This document shows, in pieces, positions 32,455-43,489 of a stretch of 64,000 bases of DNA. The stretch comes from Aradus depressus (Eukaryota > Arthropoda > Insecta > Hemiptera > Aradidae), in assembly GCA_963662175.1 (NCBI GenBank), contig OY759215.1, positions 55,197,213 through 55,261,212 on the forward strand, in the 5' to 3' direction. The translations under genes were made by a program, and so were the position numbers. The notes under the pieces were generated by a model. That model saw only the letters and a list, made by a program, of their open reading frames with translations, was not told where the DNA came from and did not search any database. The first letter of the stretch is position 1. The number at the start of each line of letters is the position of its first letter.

Positions 32455-32690
32455 TTACTCATAGAAATAAAAAAAACTTGTCTTCCCATTGTTTTATTTT
32501 CGACCAGAGTCGGTTTTTAATGCTACTGCGTCATCATCAGTTGCACATCTCACTCGTACAGAGTGGAGTTTCATTTACATTGTAGGGGTTGGATGTGCCA
32601 CTGATGATGATACCAGTCTGATCAAAAATAAAACAGTGGGAAGACAACGTCCTTAGTTTCTATAAGAAATGTTATACCACAACGTCTTAC
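32455..32690. repeat. M4 inverted pair
   Basis: A minus-strand copy (GTCTTCCCATTGTTTTATTT, GACCAGAGTCGG, GCGTCATCATCAGTTGCACA) faces a plus-strand copy (GATGTGCCACTGATGATGAT, CTGATCAAAAATAAAACAGT, GGGAAGACAAC). The two are separated by about 40 bp. The plus copy lacks about 16 bases of the stem-loop. Confidence 0.75.
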
Positions 32691-33299
32691 TATCACACAT
32701 GAAAGACTATCACTGTTTACTTCGGGATGTTGTATACTCATCAGTTCATGTGATTAAAAATTTAAGTAAATGTTTGTACTTATTTTGTGAAAGCAAGTGC
32801 TTTCGTAAGACATGTGCCCGGCGAATCGATGGTTCTGTATCGATGTTTATTCTATCATCGGTGGTTTTGGGGCGATGATTATTCTTTCGAAATTTCGATG
32901 AATTTTTGATAATAATATAATTACTCTTCTTGTTATCTATTCGTTCAGATGAAGAGCGAAAACTCAGTTGAATATTGTTGGGCTGGGGGAATACGAGTAT
33001 ATGGCCGATGTTGTATTTACATGTTTATTTACACAAACCATTTACTACTAAGGCTAAGTAAATAAAGTAAATGAGAATGTCGGCCTTTTTGGGAGTGGGC
33101 TGAGTGGTTCTCGCCAAATTGGGAGACAGCCAGGACTGAGAGAAGCGGAAAGTGGTCGACCTCCGGGGGTCCTTGGTTGACTGACCATACAGTCGGTACG
33201 CTTCAAGCAGTAGATCATCAAGGCTGCGTCAACCCACTTCAACAAATATTGCAAAGTATTTGCCAAGCGCGATTTGCCCTTAGTCGCCTAATTCCAAGG

Positions 33300-33763
33300 G
33301 TCGGTGAATCATCGGCAAAGTACATCCCCAACATGAATTAATCTATTAAGTTTTCGCTCTCCGTCGAAAATCAATCTACCAATTGGGCTAAAAATCAATA
33401 CTTGATTTCAATTAGGGTTTCTAAATCCTCATACTAAATTTTTTGTCGATACTTTCATTACATTGGCATGTATTAGGGTTTTTGAGCCGATCCACTGATC
33501 TCTCTCTTCCCTTAACCGATTTCGTTGAAAATTAGTAGATGTCGTCCTTATGAAGTTTTGAATTTACTTATGCAATTTCATGACGGTAAATGCATTGCAA
33601 CGGCAGTTATTCCAGTTTTTGTGATGTCCCCCTTAATCCTCTTCTAATATCTGCCGATGTAATGATTGTATCGACACAAAATTTAGTAGGATTCAGAGTC
33701 AAATATTGAGTTTTAGCCCAATCGGTCGATTGGCTATGCAAGGAGAGAGACTGATTCACCGAC

Positions 33764-33766
<3 letters not shown>
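33300..33766. repeat. P1 foldback element
   Basis: Forward left end GGTCGGTGAATCATCGGCAA, forward units to about 33640, then reverse units (CTGCCGATGTAATGATTGTA) to GATTCACCGACGACTTTA. The CTGGGGAAGTACATTGCC part of the right tip is deleted. Confidence 0.78.

Positions 33767-33767
<1 letters not shown>

Positions 33768-33809
<42 letters not shown>
33768..33809. repeat. TA microsatellite
   Basis: About 21 TA units directly after the P1 tip. Confidence 0.95.
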
Positions 33810-33815
<6 letters not shown>

Positions 33816-34304
33816 TATAATTTCTCCGGCGAGATCTTATTTAAGATTACGAAATTAGAATCAAACTAACATATTATATGTCACACTTTGAGGCGATATT
33901 TTTTTATTTATTCTTCTAATTTTTCCTTGATTACCTTTTTTCCCGAATTGTAAGTATGATTTCCCTCTCAGAACGTTCGCTTTTCTTATTCTTACGATAA
34001 TAATCGCATGCGCCTTCTTCTTTGTGCAAAATTTAGCTAAATAACAAGTTTTTACGGGAAATCACTTGGGGAGATAAACACGCCTTATTATATTTTCTAT
34101 ATTTTAGTTTATGCTTGCAATATTGCTTGGTCTGGATGGAAAATTCATGAGGGCAGTGTCAACAACGAAGAGATATTGTATTTGTAAAATGCAGTATACA
34201 TACAAATACATTATATACATTTCTTGACTTTTTTAATCGGAGTAAACAACCTAATGCTATATTACAATACTCTTCGGAGTGCAAAACCAGATTTTGCACA
34301 AACA

Positions 34305-34573
34305 TGCAAGCTAATTATTTGTCAATATTGTTGTTGATTTTTACTCGCTTGGGAGTGGTTATATAGAATCGGTACGTAGCATTTTCTCCACGTGCAAATT
34401 ATTTGTCAATATTGTTGACTTTTACTGGGTTGGGAGCGGTTATATAGAATCGGTACGTTGTATTTTCTCCACGTGCAAATTATTAGTCAATATTGTTGAC
34501 ATTTACTCGGTTGGGAGTGGGTATATACAATCGGTACGTAGTATTTTATGCACGTGCAAACTATTTGTCAACT
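34305..34573 (+). repeat. Minisatellite, 3.3 units of 81-88 bp
   Basis: Unit starts TGCAAATTATTTGTCAATAT and contains GGTTATATAGAATCGGTACG and TTTTCTCCACG. Units: 34305-34392 (88 bp), 34393-34473, 34474-34554, and a partial from 34555. Each carries a TATATA. Confidence 0.92.
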
Positions 34574-34801
34574 ATTCATAATAAAATAAATAATAAGTTT
34601 ATTTTTTCGCGTCCCAAGTATTTAAACGGGAGGAGGGTCTTATTTCTTTAATGGTTGAACAAATTTTCATAAAATTTCACAAATTGCACCATTATATGCC
34701 CGGTTCAAACTTAAATCATGTGGTATCTCCAAATTTTGAACGGGAGAGTGTAAGAGGGGGATGACCGAATCATGAAATTGTTAATTTTTGCCTTTTCGAG
34801 G

Positions 34802-35040
34802 TTAACCAAAAAGTAGAAAATCAAATTTCCTATCTTTGATCATATGGATATTTTCATGTATTGGGAAGGGGAAGTTTCGAGTTATCAATTGTTTATTGAG
34901 CAGAATATCATTTAGAGGTGGATTGTGAGGCATCATCAGAAGTTGCCATTTCTGCTGAGATGAGTTGTAACTTGAAGAAACTAACCAAGCAGATAAAGTT
35001 TCTGATCTACTTAAAGTTACTTTAGACAAAGCCAGGTTAC
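34802..35040 (-). CDS. Candidate terminal coding exon, minus strand, unidentified
   Basis: Acceptor TTATTAAACAAACAG precedes an open frame of 78 codons: GNLALSKVTLSRSETLSAWL, VSSSYNSSQQKWQLLMMPHN, PPLNDILLNKQLITRNFPFP and so on to a TAA at 34802. No ATG lies in frame between the upstream stop and the acceptor, so it would be a last exon. Serine/asparagine-rich; no domain recognised. This is the longest splice-supported open frame in the window and is not in any repeat seen here. Confidence 0.27.
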
Positions 35041-35404
35041 CTGTTTGTTTAATAAAATAATTATTTTTACATGATATGCTTTGAGGCGCTCTCTACTTAG
35101 CAATTCAAAGTGGAAGACGACATAGGACGGGACCTTCAAGGCCGCATTTTTCCATAGCTCCCTGCATTTAACTGCGTAATCAGGGTATAACAGCCGAGGA
35201 TTTCTAGTAATCCTTGTTACGTAACTTATTACGACTCGTGTAATTAATTGTTTCTTGTTAGTTCTACTCCTTTTTTTAATTTGCCCTCAGGAATGTTTGT
35301 AGGTTATTCATATTTATTATTTTACCGCATGATAAGTCATAACAATTTAAATAATCATAAGCTCTGATGACCTCATGATAAATTATTATAATGCTACCAA
35401 AACA

Positions 35405-36074
35405 TTATACTTCGTGTATTTATGTAATCAGTCAGAAATTCGATGTTGTTTTTACCGGAATTTCATGTTTCCGTCCGATTCCGCAAATTAAAAAAAAAAA
35501 AAGAAATGCTGCTCGTTGTGTGTGTATGTGTGAACACAATAATCCCTGATATAATTAATGTATCCACATTAAAATTATATATGTACATCGAGAACCACAT
35601 AAGGACAACACCTATTGATTTTCAGTCAAATTGGGCATTAGGAAGGGGGGAATAACGGGGTGGCTTATTTGTGCCTATTGGGAAGGGGGGAATAAGCCAC
35701 CCCCTTACTATCCCCTTCCAAATGGGAATGGCTTAACACAGAAACTCTAATAATTGCCGTTGTTTGTATGTATTTACAAGAAATTCCGTATGTAAATTCA
35801 AAACCCCATAAGGACAACACCCATTAATTTTTTAAGAGATCGGTCGACGGGAAGGGGGGACCAGAAAAAAGCGGCCTCGACTCAAATAGCTTAATAACTG
35901 GTGAAGTATCGATAAAAAATTTAGTATGAGGATTTAGAAGCCTCTGTGTAAGTCAAATATTGAATTTTAGCCCAAACGGTCGATTATAATAGATAATTAT
36001 CTATGGAAGGAGAGTGAAAACGTAATTGAATAATTTGGGCTGGGAAGTACATAGCGGGTGATTCACCGATGACT
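35405..36074 (-). repeat. P1 element, reverse orientation, long
   Basis: Begins ACTTCGTGTATTTATGTAAT, CAGTCAGAAATTCGATGTTG and ends GCTGGGAAGTACATAGCG, GGTGATTCACCGATGAC. A local inverted repeat (GGTGGCTTAT / ATAAGCCACC, 35659-35705) has formed inside one unit. Confidence 0.82.
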
Positions 36075-36097
36075 TTTTTCTATTGAAATTTCACGAG

Positions 36098-36287
36098 ATT
36101 CATAAAAAACATCGATTTATGGAAAATGTTTATAGATATAAGTTCGATATACGGAGCTCCAACTCGTATGAGGTCACTGAAGCACGGGTTACGTTTGGAG
36201 CTGTGGGAAAAGGAAGGATTCCTAGAAACCTGTTTCTGTTTGATGAAGAAAAAACAATTTTTTTTTATCAACACTAAAGGCATTTAA
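36098..36287 (+). other. Stretch open in several frames, unassigned
   Basis: One plus frame reads IDLWKMFIDISSIYGAPTRM, RSLKHGLRLELWEKEGFLET and onward to TAA at 36285. Another plus frame and one minus frame also stay open for over 60 codons. The first has protein-like composition, but no clean acceptor precedes it and no family is recognised. Confidence 0.18.
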
Positions 36288-36358
36288 TTAATACTCGGGA
36301 TGTGTGTGACTGGATTAGGCAAGAGGCAAGTGTGAGCACAACTGAATCAAAGTCCTAT

Positions 36359-36420
36359 ACAGTAAAACTTCGTTATAACGCTCTTCTAGGGACCGAAGAA
36401 AAAGAGCGCTATTACCGGGA
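36359..36420 (+). mobile_element. Possible pogo/Tigger-type terminus
   Basis: CAGTAAAACTTCGTTATAAC, then CGCTCTTC, after TA. CAGTA(A/G)AACCTCGTTATAACG-like ends flanked by TA are typical of pogo-group elements. No matching inverted end was found downstream. Confidence 0.4.
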
Positions 36421-36829
36421 AATAATAAAACTGCTAAAAATGGAAAATATTTATTTCAAAATGTAGTATGTAGTACGTAAATAGATAGACAAATGAAGAA
36501 TTTAAAAAAATATATATATAAACAGGACATAGGTATGTATAAAGAATAAAAAAATAAATTATGTACTTACAAATTAATTAATTAAAATTACTTAAATAAT
36601 TATACATATTACTTGTTAGACGGCCCCGGCTTAAAATATTAATTTTTTTTGTTCAACACAAACTAAGCTTTTTTTTAAAAAAAAAAAGTTTTCTAATTGA
36701 TTGATATTTTTGCAAGTTCCGTATTCTACTTCCGTATTGGGCACAACAAATGTACGAATCGTCTTTAATGCATCTAAAACATCGATTATTTTTAGCTGTA
36801 TAATTATGGATGATTCTGTTATGTGGGAT

Positions 36830-36950
36830 GTTGGGACGTTAAGCGATGGTCCCGAGCCTGTACGATGTCAGATACTCGTTAAAGACCCTTATCCTAGTTG
36901 AATAAAAATTTAGGGTAGGCAACATTTAGGACTCTCCTAGTAGAGTCACC
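36830..36950 (+). mobile_element. SINE-A fragment
   Basis: TTGGGACGTTAAGCGATGGT, CCCGAGCCTGTACGATGTCA, then TAAAAATTTAGGGTAGGC. Head and tail are lost. Confidence 0.85.
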
Positions 36951-37724
36951 AAGTCACATCACAGTGATGATAGAGGCAAATGTAGTATATAATAAGGAAG
37001 CAAGAAATAGAAGATTGAAAGACAAATAAAGAGAGAGCTACAAAACATGGTATTTTTTAAATAAATATATATGCCCAGTATAAAAAAAAAAATAAAGAGT
37101 GACCACAGAAAAAAGACTGATGAAGCTTCAGGAATTAGTAGTATAATTTTTGTAAATAATTTATTTTTTTATTTTCCAAATTTATTATTTTCTTTATAAT
37201 ATAGGTTAAATATTAATGAAACTAATGTTTCGCTTCATAACGTAGCCTTTCTATTCCGTATATCTCTCGACCTTTATTATTATTAATCTGCGCCTATCCA
37301 AATTAGTCCGCTAGGATCCCCAGAGACCTGCATCCATCAGGCATCCGTGGCCCTCGTGGTCGAAATGCCTTAAAGAAGAAGAAGAAGAAAAAAAAAAAAG
37401 CTAATGTTTTGTTCTCGATTCTTTGCTATATTCATTTTTCCTGTCAACCAAATAAGAAAATACCTTTGGATTATATTGAACATTTTTGCAAATTTAGAAA
37501 CATTTTATGCCATCCCAGAATTATATACTTAGAAGAATCCAAATGGACTAATTGTTAATTGGAATTTTTTTTATATATGTGCATTTTCTTAAAAATTGCA
37601 CGTCATAAACTTTTTATATTTTTTATTAGGGCCCTTTTCGGAAACTATGTAGAAATCAAAATTTAGTAGAAGACCAAAATTTTTACAGGAAGTCTGGTCT
37701 GATACATTTTTTTTTTAAATTTGT
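36951..37724. other. AT-rich spacer
   Basis: No gene or named repeat. A short GAA run and an A run lie at 37376-37400. Confidence 0.5.
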
Positions 37725-37912
37725 TTTTACTGTCGATGTGATGAATGTATCAACAAGGAATTTTATATGTGAATTCAAAGTTATATATGGATGACATCTG
37801 TAAATTTTAAACGGAATCGGCCAAATGAAAAGGGGTGATCTGAGGAGGGAAGTCCACATCAAAACCCAAAGAACTGCCAATGTAATGAATGTATCGAGAT
37901 GAAATATACATT
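37725..37912 (-). repeat. P1 fragment
   Basis: CTGTCGATGTGATGAATGTA, ACGGAATCGGCCAAATG and AACTGCCAATGTAATGAATG. No tips. Confidence 0.75.
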
Positions 37913-38524
37913 TACTGAGAATAATTATTATTTAAATTCTTAAACGAATAATTATCAGACGTTGAGTAATGTCAGAAAAACTATCATCAAAGTTTTATTT
38001 ATTTTTAAATTCCTTTCCCAGGATCCAATGTTGGTGTAATCATTGTTGAAAAGTTATACGAAAAAGATATTGAGCTCTTAAATATTATTGCTTTTTGATG
38101 AACCAACCGATTAATTTATTAATGGAATAATAGCAAATTTTTTAAGAAAAAATGTAATTACAATTTTAAATTCATTATTTTATTGAATGATTTTCACTTT
38201 AATTGTAGTTACAATTAAATTTTTTGTTTTTTTTTTCTTTTTAATTTTGCACAAGACATTAATTTTACCGTTTTTTTTTTCTTAGGCAACCCATCTCATC
38301 TCGAGTAATTAAATGAATTAGGGTAAGAATGTTCTACTAGCTGTGATTCCCAGCGTTGCCCTTAAAGTCTGTATAAGTCCTGACGTTTCTAGAAGAGAAT
38401 CAACAAACAATATCTCAGGGTAAAGCCAATCCCGATTATATACATTTGGCAAAAAGGGATGAAACTGAGCTAGCTTTGCTAAGAATTGTTAATATTGAAA
38501 ATTTGAAAGACTTGGAGGCTAAAT

Positions 38525-38880
38525 AGTCATCGGCGAATCTCCGGCAATGTCCTTCCCCAGCGCGAATTTATCAAATAAGTTGTCGATCTTCGTATATTGA
38601 TGGAATTGGTTCAAATATCAATATGTCAATATGATATGTGATGATGCTAAATCATCACACCAAATTTCATCCCGATACATGTATACAATACAATGACTAT
38701 TATTGTAGTTTCTCTGTTGAACCCGCCCCTATCTTTCAAGAGCCTCTTTCAGGCTTCAAGCTAGAGTTCCCCCAGCTATATGAAGTATGGAGGAATTATG
38801 TAATTGGTCAGAAATTCAATGTTGAATTTTTACCGGATTTTTATGTTTTCCAACCTTTTGGTTCCAAAAAATATAGAAAA
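38525..38880. repeat. P1 fragment pair
   Basis: Forward tip CATCGGCGAATCTCCGGCAA, CTTCCCCAGCGCGAATTT, then a reverse-type start CCAGCTATATGAAGTATGG, AATTGGTCAGAAATTCAATG, ending at TTTTGGTTCCAAAAAATA. Confidence 0.72.
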
Positions 38881-38883
38881 TAT

Positions 38884-39390
38884 AGCAATGAATCACCGGC
38901 AATGTATTTTCCCAGCACGAATTAATCTAATTTGTCTAAGTTTTCGCTCTTCCTCCAAGAAAACATGAGCTAAAACTCAATAGTTGATGATCTCAATCCT
39001 CATACTATATTTTTTGTCGATACATTCATTATATTTGTCGACTTGTTTTTCTGTGTGTTTAAGAACACGATAACTCCCGATAGAATGGATATATAAGCAC
39101 GAAATTTTATGTGTAAATCCGAAACCCCATAAGGACAATACATATAAATATTCAGCCGAATTGGGTTATGGGAGATTGGGGTGGGGGGGGGGGGGTGAGG
39201 AGGGGCTCAACTCAAAACCCCTAATAACTGTTGATGTAACGAGTGTATCAACTCAAAATTTAGTATTATTATTCAGTAGTCGCTGAGTAAGTTATGATTT
39301 TGAACCAAATCGTTAAAATGTTGTTTAAGAGGGTGAACTTTGTTCATTAATTCGCGCTGGAGAATTTCTGGTGATTCACCGACGACTTTT
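38884..39390. repeat. P1 foldback element, both ends
   Basis: Forward tip AATCACCGGCAATGTATTTT, CCCAGCACGAATTAATC; reverse units from about 39050; right tip TTCGCGCTGGAGAATTTCTG, GTGATTCACCGACGAC. A G-rich run at 39180-39195 lies in a unit. Confidence 0.82.
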
Positions 39391-39835
39391 CTTTGTAAGT
39401 CAGATGAGATGCGGAAGTGCAATAATTGTAATATGAGTGAATCGGAAACACTTTATTAAAATGGCACCTTTTTCCGTTGTGTTAATGCCATTGTTACTTA
39501 TTCGGATGTGTTTTGTGCCACCTCCGGAACCTGTTAGTGGTTAGTGGCTAGGTGTAGAATACATTTTCATATTAGAAAGTTAATTATTATTTATTTTAAA
39601 CTTATATAACAATTATATACATATGGAAAAGTAATATAACTTATTCTTGAGATAACCCGAGCTTCCGTGACGTTCCTGTACCTACCCTTAAGCTGAAGAA
39701 ATGAGGGGGCATCCAGGGGGGTTTCCAGCTCAATGTTTTCTTATTTTATTTTGTTCGTATGAAGTATATATTTTATTTATCCTTAAAAACGTATAAAATC
39801 ATTATTTTGTATGTAGCAGTGATTACTGTATCATT

Positions 39836-39901
39836 AAGGTCATATCGCCTACTACAAGTGCGTTTTTTCGTCACTCCGGTGGACATGGCCCCGATTCTAC
39901 A
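39836..39901 (-). mobile_element. SINE-A fragment
   Basis: GGTCATATCGCCTACTACAA, GTCACTCCGGTGGACATG, CCCCGATTCTAC. Confidence 0.75.
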
Positions 39902-39954
39902 TTTTTCTCATTGTTTAAAAAGAATAAAATAATTATGATACAAAAATTGTGTTT

Positions 39955-39964
<10 letters not shown>

Positions 39965-40007
<43 letters not shown>
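39965..40007. repeat. TA microsatellite
   Basis: About 21 TA/AT units. Confidence 0.95.
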
Positions 40008-40011
<4 letters not shown>

Positions 40012-40050
40012 AATATATTACATTAAAAAATATAAACATTATTTCATACT

Positions 40051-41134
40051 GATTAATAGAGTATCTTTTCAATGTAGAAGGAAATCGAGGTTCTGTCGTG
40101 TAAAAGAAAATTCAAAATTTGGCCAACGTTTCGAAAACTATTTATTGTCTTCTTCAGGGCCTTATAATTACTTGAGTGGATGTGTGATGTGAAGGTGTTC
40201 ACACAAACACCTTCACATCACACGTCCATGTCACCATATATATATAATATTTTATAATCCTATATCCCGCCTCTAATTCCACGACACACTCACAACCCCA
40301 TAGTTAGGGGGATATTTTATGTAGAAAATAATAAATAACGATGTATTAATATAATGTTGTATAATATAATGTAGATAGAGAATGTTAAAATTGTTTAGAA
40401 CTTCATGGACCCAAATAAGAAGCTTATAGAACAAATAGACTAAATGGAACATTCTAGAAGCAATGGCTTCTATAACGTATACTTTAATATATTTTCTATA
40501 TAAGAATTGTGAAATTATGTATGGTGTAATCATGATAAATATATATAGTAAGATATGGTAAAAATAATATGTAAAGATAAATACCTGTAGATATAGAAAA
40601 GTCAGGTTATGTATAGACCTTTTGGAACATAGGTCCAGAACATTCGATGGCGCTATATATAGTTCCGATATAGTCACTCATAGAGATAGTCAGTCACATA
40701 TAGTCAGAGATAGAGCCATATATAGTCAGTCAGATATAGTTGATATAGTTATTCAGTCTCACTCACTATTACCTTGTTATTGTAAATTCTTGTAAAAGCA
40801 CAGACTGTTCATTTTATTTATATCCAGTTTCTTTATTGTTCCTCTGTGTGAGCTGTTGCCCTGTGGTCAATTGTAAGTAGCAAATATATATAAATTTATG
40901 TAACTTGTCTGACTTTCTTTAATTTTTTATTACGATCTGTCCGACCTTATACATGTAAAAACGCCTGAAATCGCATTTATATTATTTTTTTATTAATTTC
41001 GTAATAAACGGTAGCAGATTCGTAATATCCACTCAAGTCATTATAAGGACCTGAAGAAGAAAATAAATAGTTTTCGAAACGTTGGCCAAATTTTGAATTT
41101 TCTTTTACACGACAGAACCTCGAATTCCTTCTAC
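40051..41134. mobile_element. M1 palindromic element with 13 bp target duplication, split by an LTR
   Basis: Left arm 40071-40224 (AATGTAGAAGGAAATCGAGG, TTCTGTCGTGTAAAAG, TTTGGCCAACGTTTCG, CTTGAGTGGATGTGTG) and its inverse at 41032-41134. ATTATTTCATACT flanks it at 40038-40050 and 41135-41147; the target is an R5 repeat, whose sequence resumes correctly. The left end has 20 bases (from GATTAATAG) with no counterpart on the right. Without the insert the element is about 285 bp. Confidence 0.85.
40229..41027 (+). mobile_element. Probable solo LTR inside M1
   Basis: A 799 bp block interrupts the M1 palindrome and is flanked by TCCA (40225-40228 and 41028-41031). It starts TGTCACCATATA and ends GATTCGTAATA, close to TG..CA with a C-to-T change at the end. 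Inside are TATATATAG at 40652-40660, initiator-like TAGTCAGTC repeats (40665-40770) and a 5' splice-like CAATTGTAAGTAG. A 134-codon minus-strand frame here is AT-rich noise. The retrotransposon family (Gypsy or BEL) cannot be set without internal genes. Confidence 0.6.
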
Positions 41135-41407
41135 ATTATTTCATACTTAGCTTCCATTTGTTTTTTATATATTCTTGGCAGTTCGTCCACACATATCCAC
41201 TAATAAGGTCTGTCGTATTAATTTTTTCTTTAATATTACTAATATTATTTTTTATTACTTATATACTATTTTATTTTATTTCCCTTGGTTTATTTTTTTG
41301 TATTATTATTATTGTATTTTTTTTTTTGTACGAAAAACAGAAAAATATTAACTCAATTATAACCTTCTAGGATCCACCTATAAAATTTCGTTAAGATATA
41401 TTCTGTC

Positions 41408-41610
41408 TGTCAATAACATGTTCACAGACATACGGAATTATTGTAATAGTGCGAAAATCCGAGATCGAGTTTTCAACGGAATTTCACGTTTCAAGGTTTG
41501 TGTGTTATTGGAACTTTATGAGCGCTTTAGCGCGAAAACGATTTGCTGAAAACCGTCTTAAAATATTGAACCAAGCACATGAAATATAAATGTCTTGATC
41601 TTCCGTTTAG
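41408..41610 (+). repeat. F4 dispersed repeat
   Basis: TATTGTAATAGTGCGAAAAT, CCGAGATCGAGTTTTCAACG, GAATTTCACGTTTCAAGG, GGAACTTTATGAGCGC. Confidence 0.75.
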
Positions 41611-41663
41611 ATGGGATGTGCGCTGAAGAGGAAATATAAGCCAGAAATAAATTTAAATACTAT

Positions 41664-41960
41664 GAGGACGTCGGTAGCTCTGGGGTAACGTGCTAGCCTA
41701 CTGAGCTCAAGATCGCGGGTTCAAAACCCAACCGAGGCCCGTAGGTTTTTATTAGGGAGATGAAAAAACCTTTAGCATGCCCTTCGTATGGGACGTTAGT
41801 GATGGTCCCGGGTCTGTGCAATATATTTGTGTTAAAGATCCCTACCCTAGGTGAATAAACCTTAGTAGGCAAAATTTAGGACTACCACTGTAGAGTCGGG
41901 TAGATGTCCACCTGAGTGATGAAACGGCGCTCTGGGCATGAGTCACAATTACTAACTAAT
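41664..41960 (+). mobile_element. SINE-A copy
   Basis: GACGTCGGTAGCTCTGGGG head, GGGTTCAAAACCCAACCGAG B-box region, GGGACGTTAGTGATGGTCCC, tail GAGTCACAATTACTAACTA. The region between AACGGCGCTCTGG and GGCATGAGTC is deleted. Confidence 0.87.
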
Positions 41961-42313
41961 ATTTGCAAATGGTTTACCATGGTATAGAGTTACACCGAGC
42001 TGTAAGTATTTCACCTGGCAGGAATATGAATACGTAGACATTGTTCTAAGTTGGTATTGTTGGAAGAATGGTGACACAGTGACACTGTTATTGTTAATGC
42101 CTTGTTGGTTAGTATGCAGGATGTTTGGCAGGAATTGTACCGAAGTGAGAGCCGGCCTAACATACCGAGCCTACTCAGGAATCCTTCCTTTGTCTTCAAT
42201 GCATTAAGAACATCTGGAGGTGATAAGGCACGATGGCCTCTTCAATGCAACTTGTACGCAGAGGGCTGTCTGTTCATATGAATATCACTGTTACGTGACA
42301 TCGTAGCATTCAA

Positions 42314-42500
42314 GAAAAAAATATAGGAGCGCTTAGTTGATTAGTTCTTTGTCTCTGACATCACATCATTGTGATGCGATATTTGAACCATCAGACTGAA
42401 CTAGATCCCCAGTTCTCCTTACTTGATTTTCTCTATCGTTGAATAGATAATTATTATGAGGATTTCAAAATATAGGATCGCTTAGTTGATTGGTTCTTTG
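42314..42500 (+). repeat. Direct repeat pair of about 36 bp
   Basis: AAATATAGGAGCGCTTAGTT, GATTAGTTCTTTG (42318-42350) recurs with two or three changes at 42467-42500. Confidence 0.8.
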
Positions 42501-42589
42501 AACTTTCTATGCTCACTATTGGTCAGAATTTACTGAACTCGAACTCTTGCAAGAGATAACTACATACAAAACTTTACTTTACAGTTTTA

Positions 42590-42990
42590 CTTCCCCTACT
42601 TTACGAAGTATAGGGAGGGGGTTAAGTTATGTAATCAGTCAGAAATTCAATGTTGAGTTTTATGTTTTCCGATCCAAAATGAACAAAAAAAAAACCATTT
42701 CTGTTTGTCTGTGGCTCTGTTAATACGGTAACTATCGATATAATGAATGTATTGACACGAAATATTATACATGATTCCAGAACCCTTTATGACGATACCT
42801 ATTGATTTTCCACGGAATCGGCCAAAAGGAAAAGGAGGGATCTGAGAGGGGACAACTCAAAATCCGAATAATTGTGATATTGATTTGAAATTTTATATTT
42901 AAATTAAAAACCCCATAAAGAAGACAACTATTAATTTTTCTCGATGTCGGCCGGAGGGCAGGGGGTCTGATGAGGGGGCTCCTAAACGTC
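42590..42990 (-). repeat. P1 element, reverse orientation, right end lost
   Basis: ACTTCCCCTACTTTACGAAG, TATGTAATCAGTCAGAAATT, then units to CGGCCGGAGGGCAGGGGGTC. Confidence 0.8.
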
Positions 42991-43445
42991 ATAAACGAAT
43001 GTTTGATCGATTACATTACTTCTCCTTTTCTGAACAGATGTAGGGAAAAATCTCTGTAGAACATCTCTGTATTTAGAAATAATGAATTCTAAGATGGCGG
43101 TCCATGTCACTGACGCTTCATATTTATATTTTCACGGGTGGATATTTAATTAAGGATACAAATAGCCAATGAGGTCATGAGCGAAAAAAAAAAAAAAAAA
43201 AAGCGGTGATGTAATGTGATGTTAATCCATTCATTAGTATGTTTACGTCAACTACATATTTGTTAGGAGAGCTCTGTAGGAAGTATTGTGCGAAAACTAC
43301 CCACCACCTTAGCATGGAACTACCAACACAATGGGTAAACATTAGTTAACTATTGGTTTTAGCTATTGTCGCCTGGAGTAAAAATGCCATTGGAAGATAT
43401 AGAGAAATTTACAATGATTAATGGAAGCGACAGTGCTAGTGGGAG

Positions 43446-43473
43446 CCCCCCCCCCCCCCCCCCCCCCCCCCCC
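43446..43473. repeat. Poly-C tract
   Basis: 28 C, just before the LINE relic. Confidence 0.95.
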
Positions 43474-43489
43474 AGATTTGATCATGAAT

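Noticed and set aside
38286..38322. Strong acceptor TTTTCTTAG and donor GTAAGA 37 bp apart
   Set aside because: No frame gives a useful coding micro-exon; two frames are closed.
40273..40677. 134-codon minus-strand frame
   Set aside because: AT-rich, inside the probable solo LTR; residues are mostly I, Y, F, L, N.
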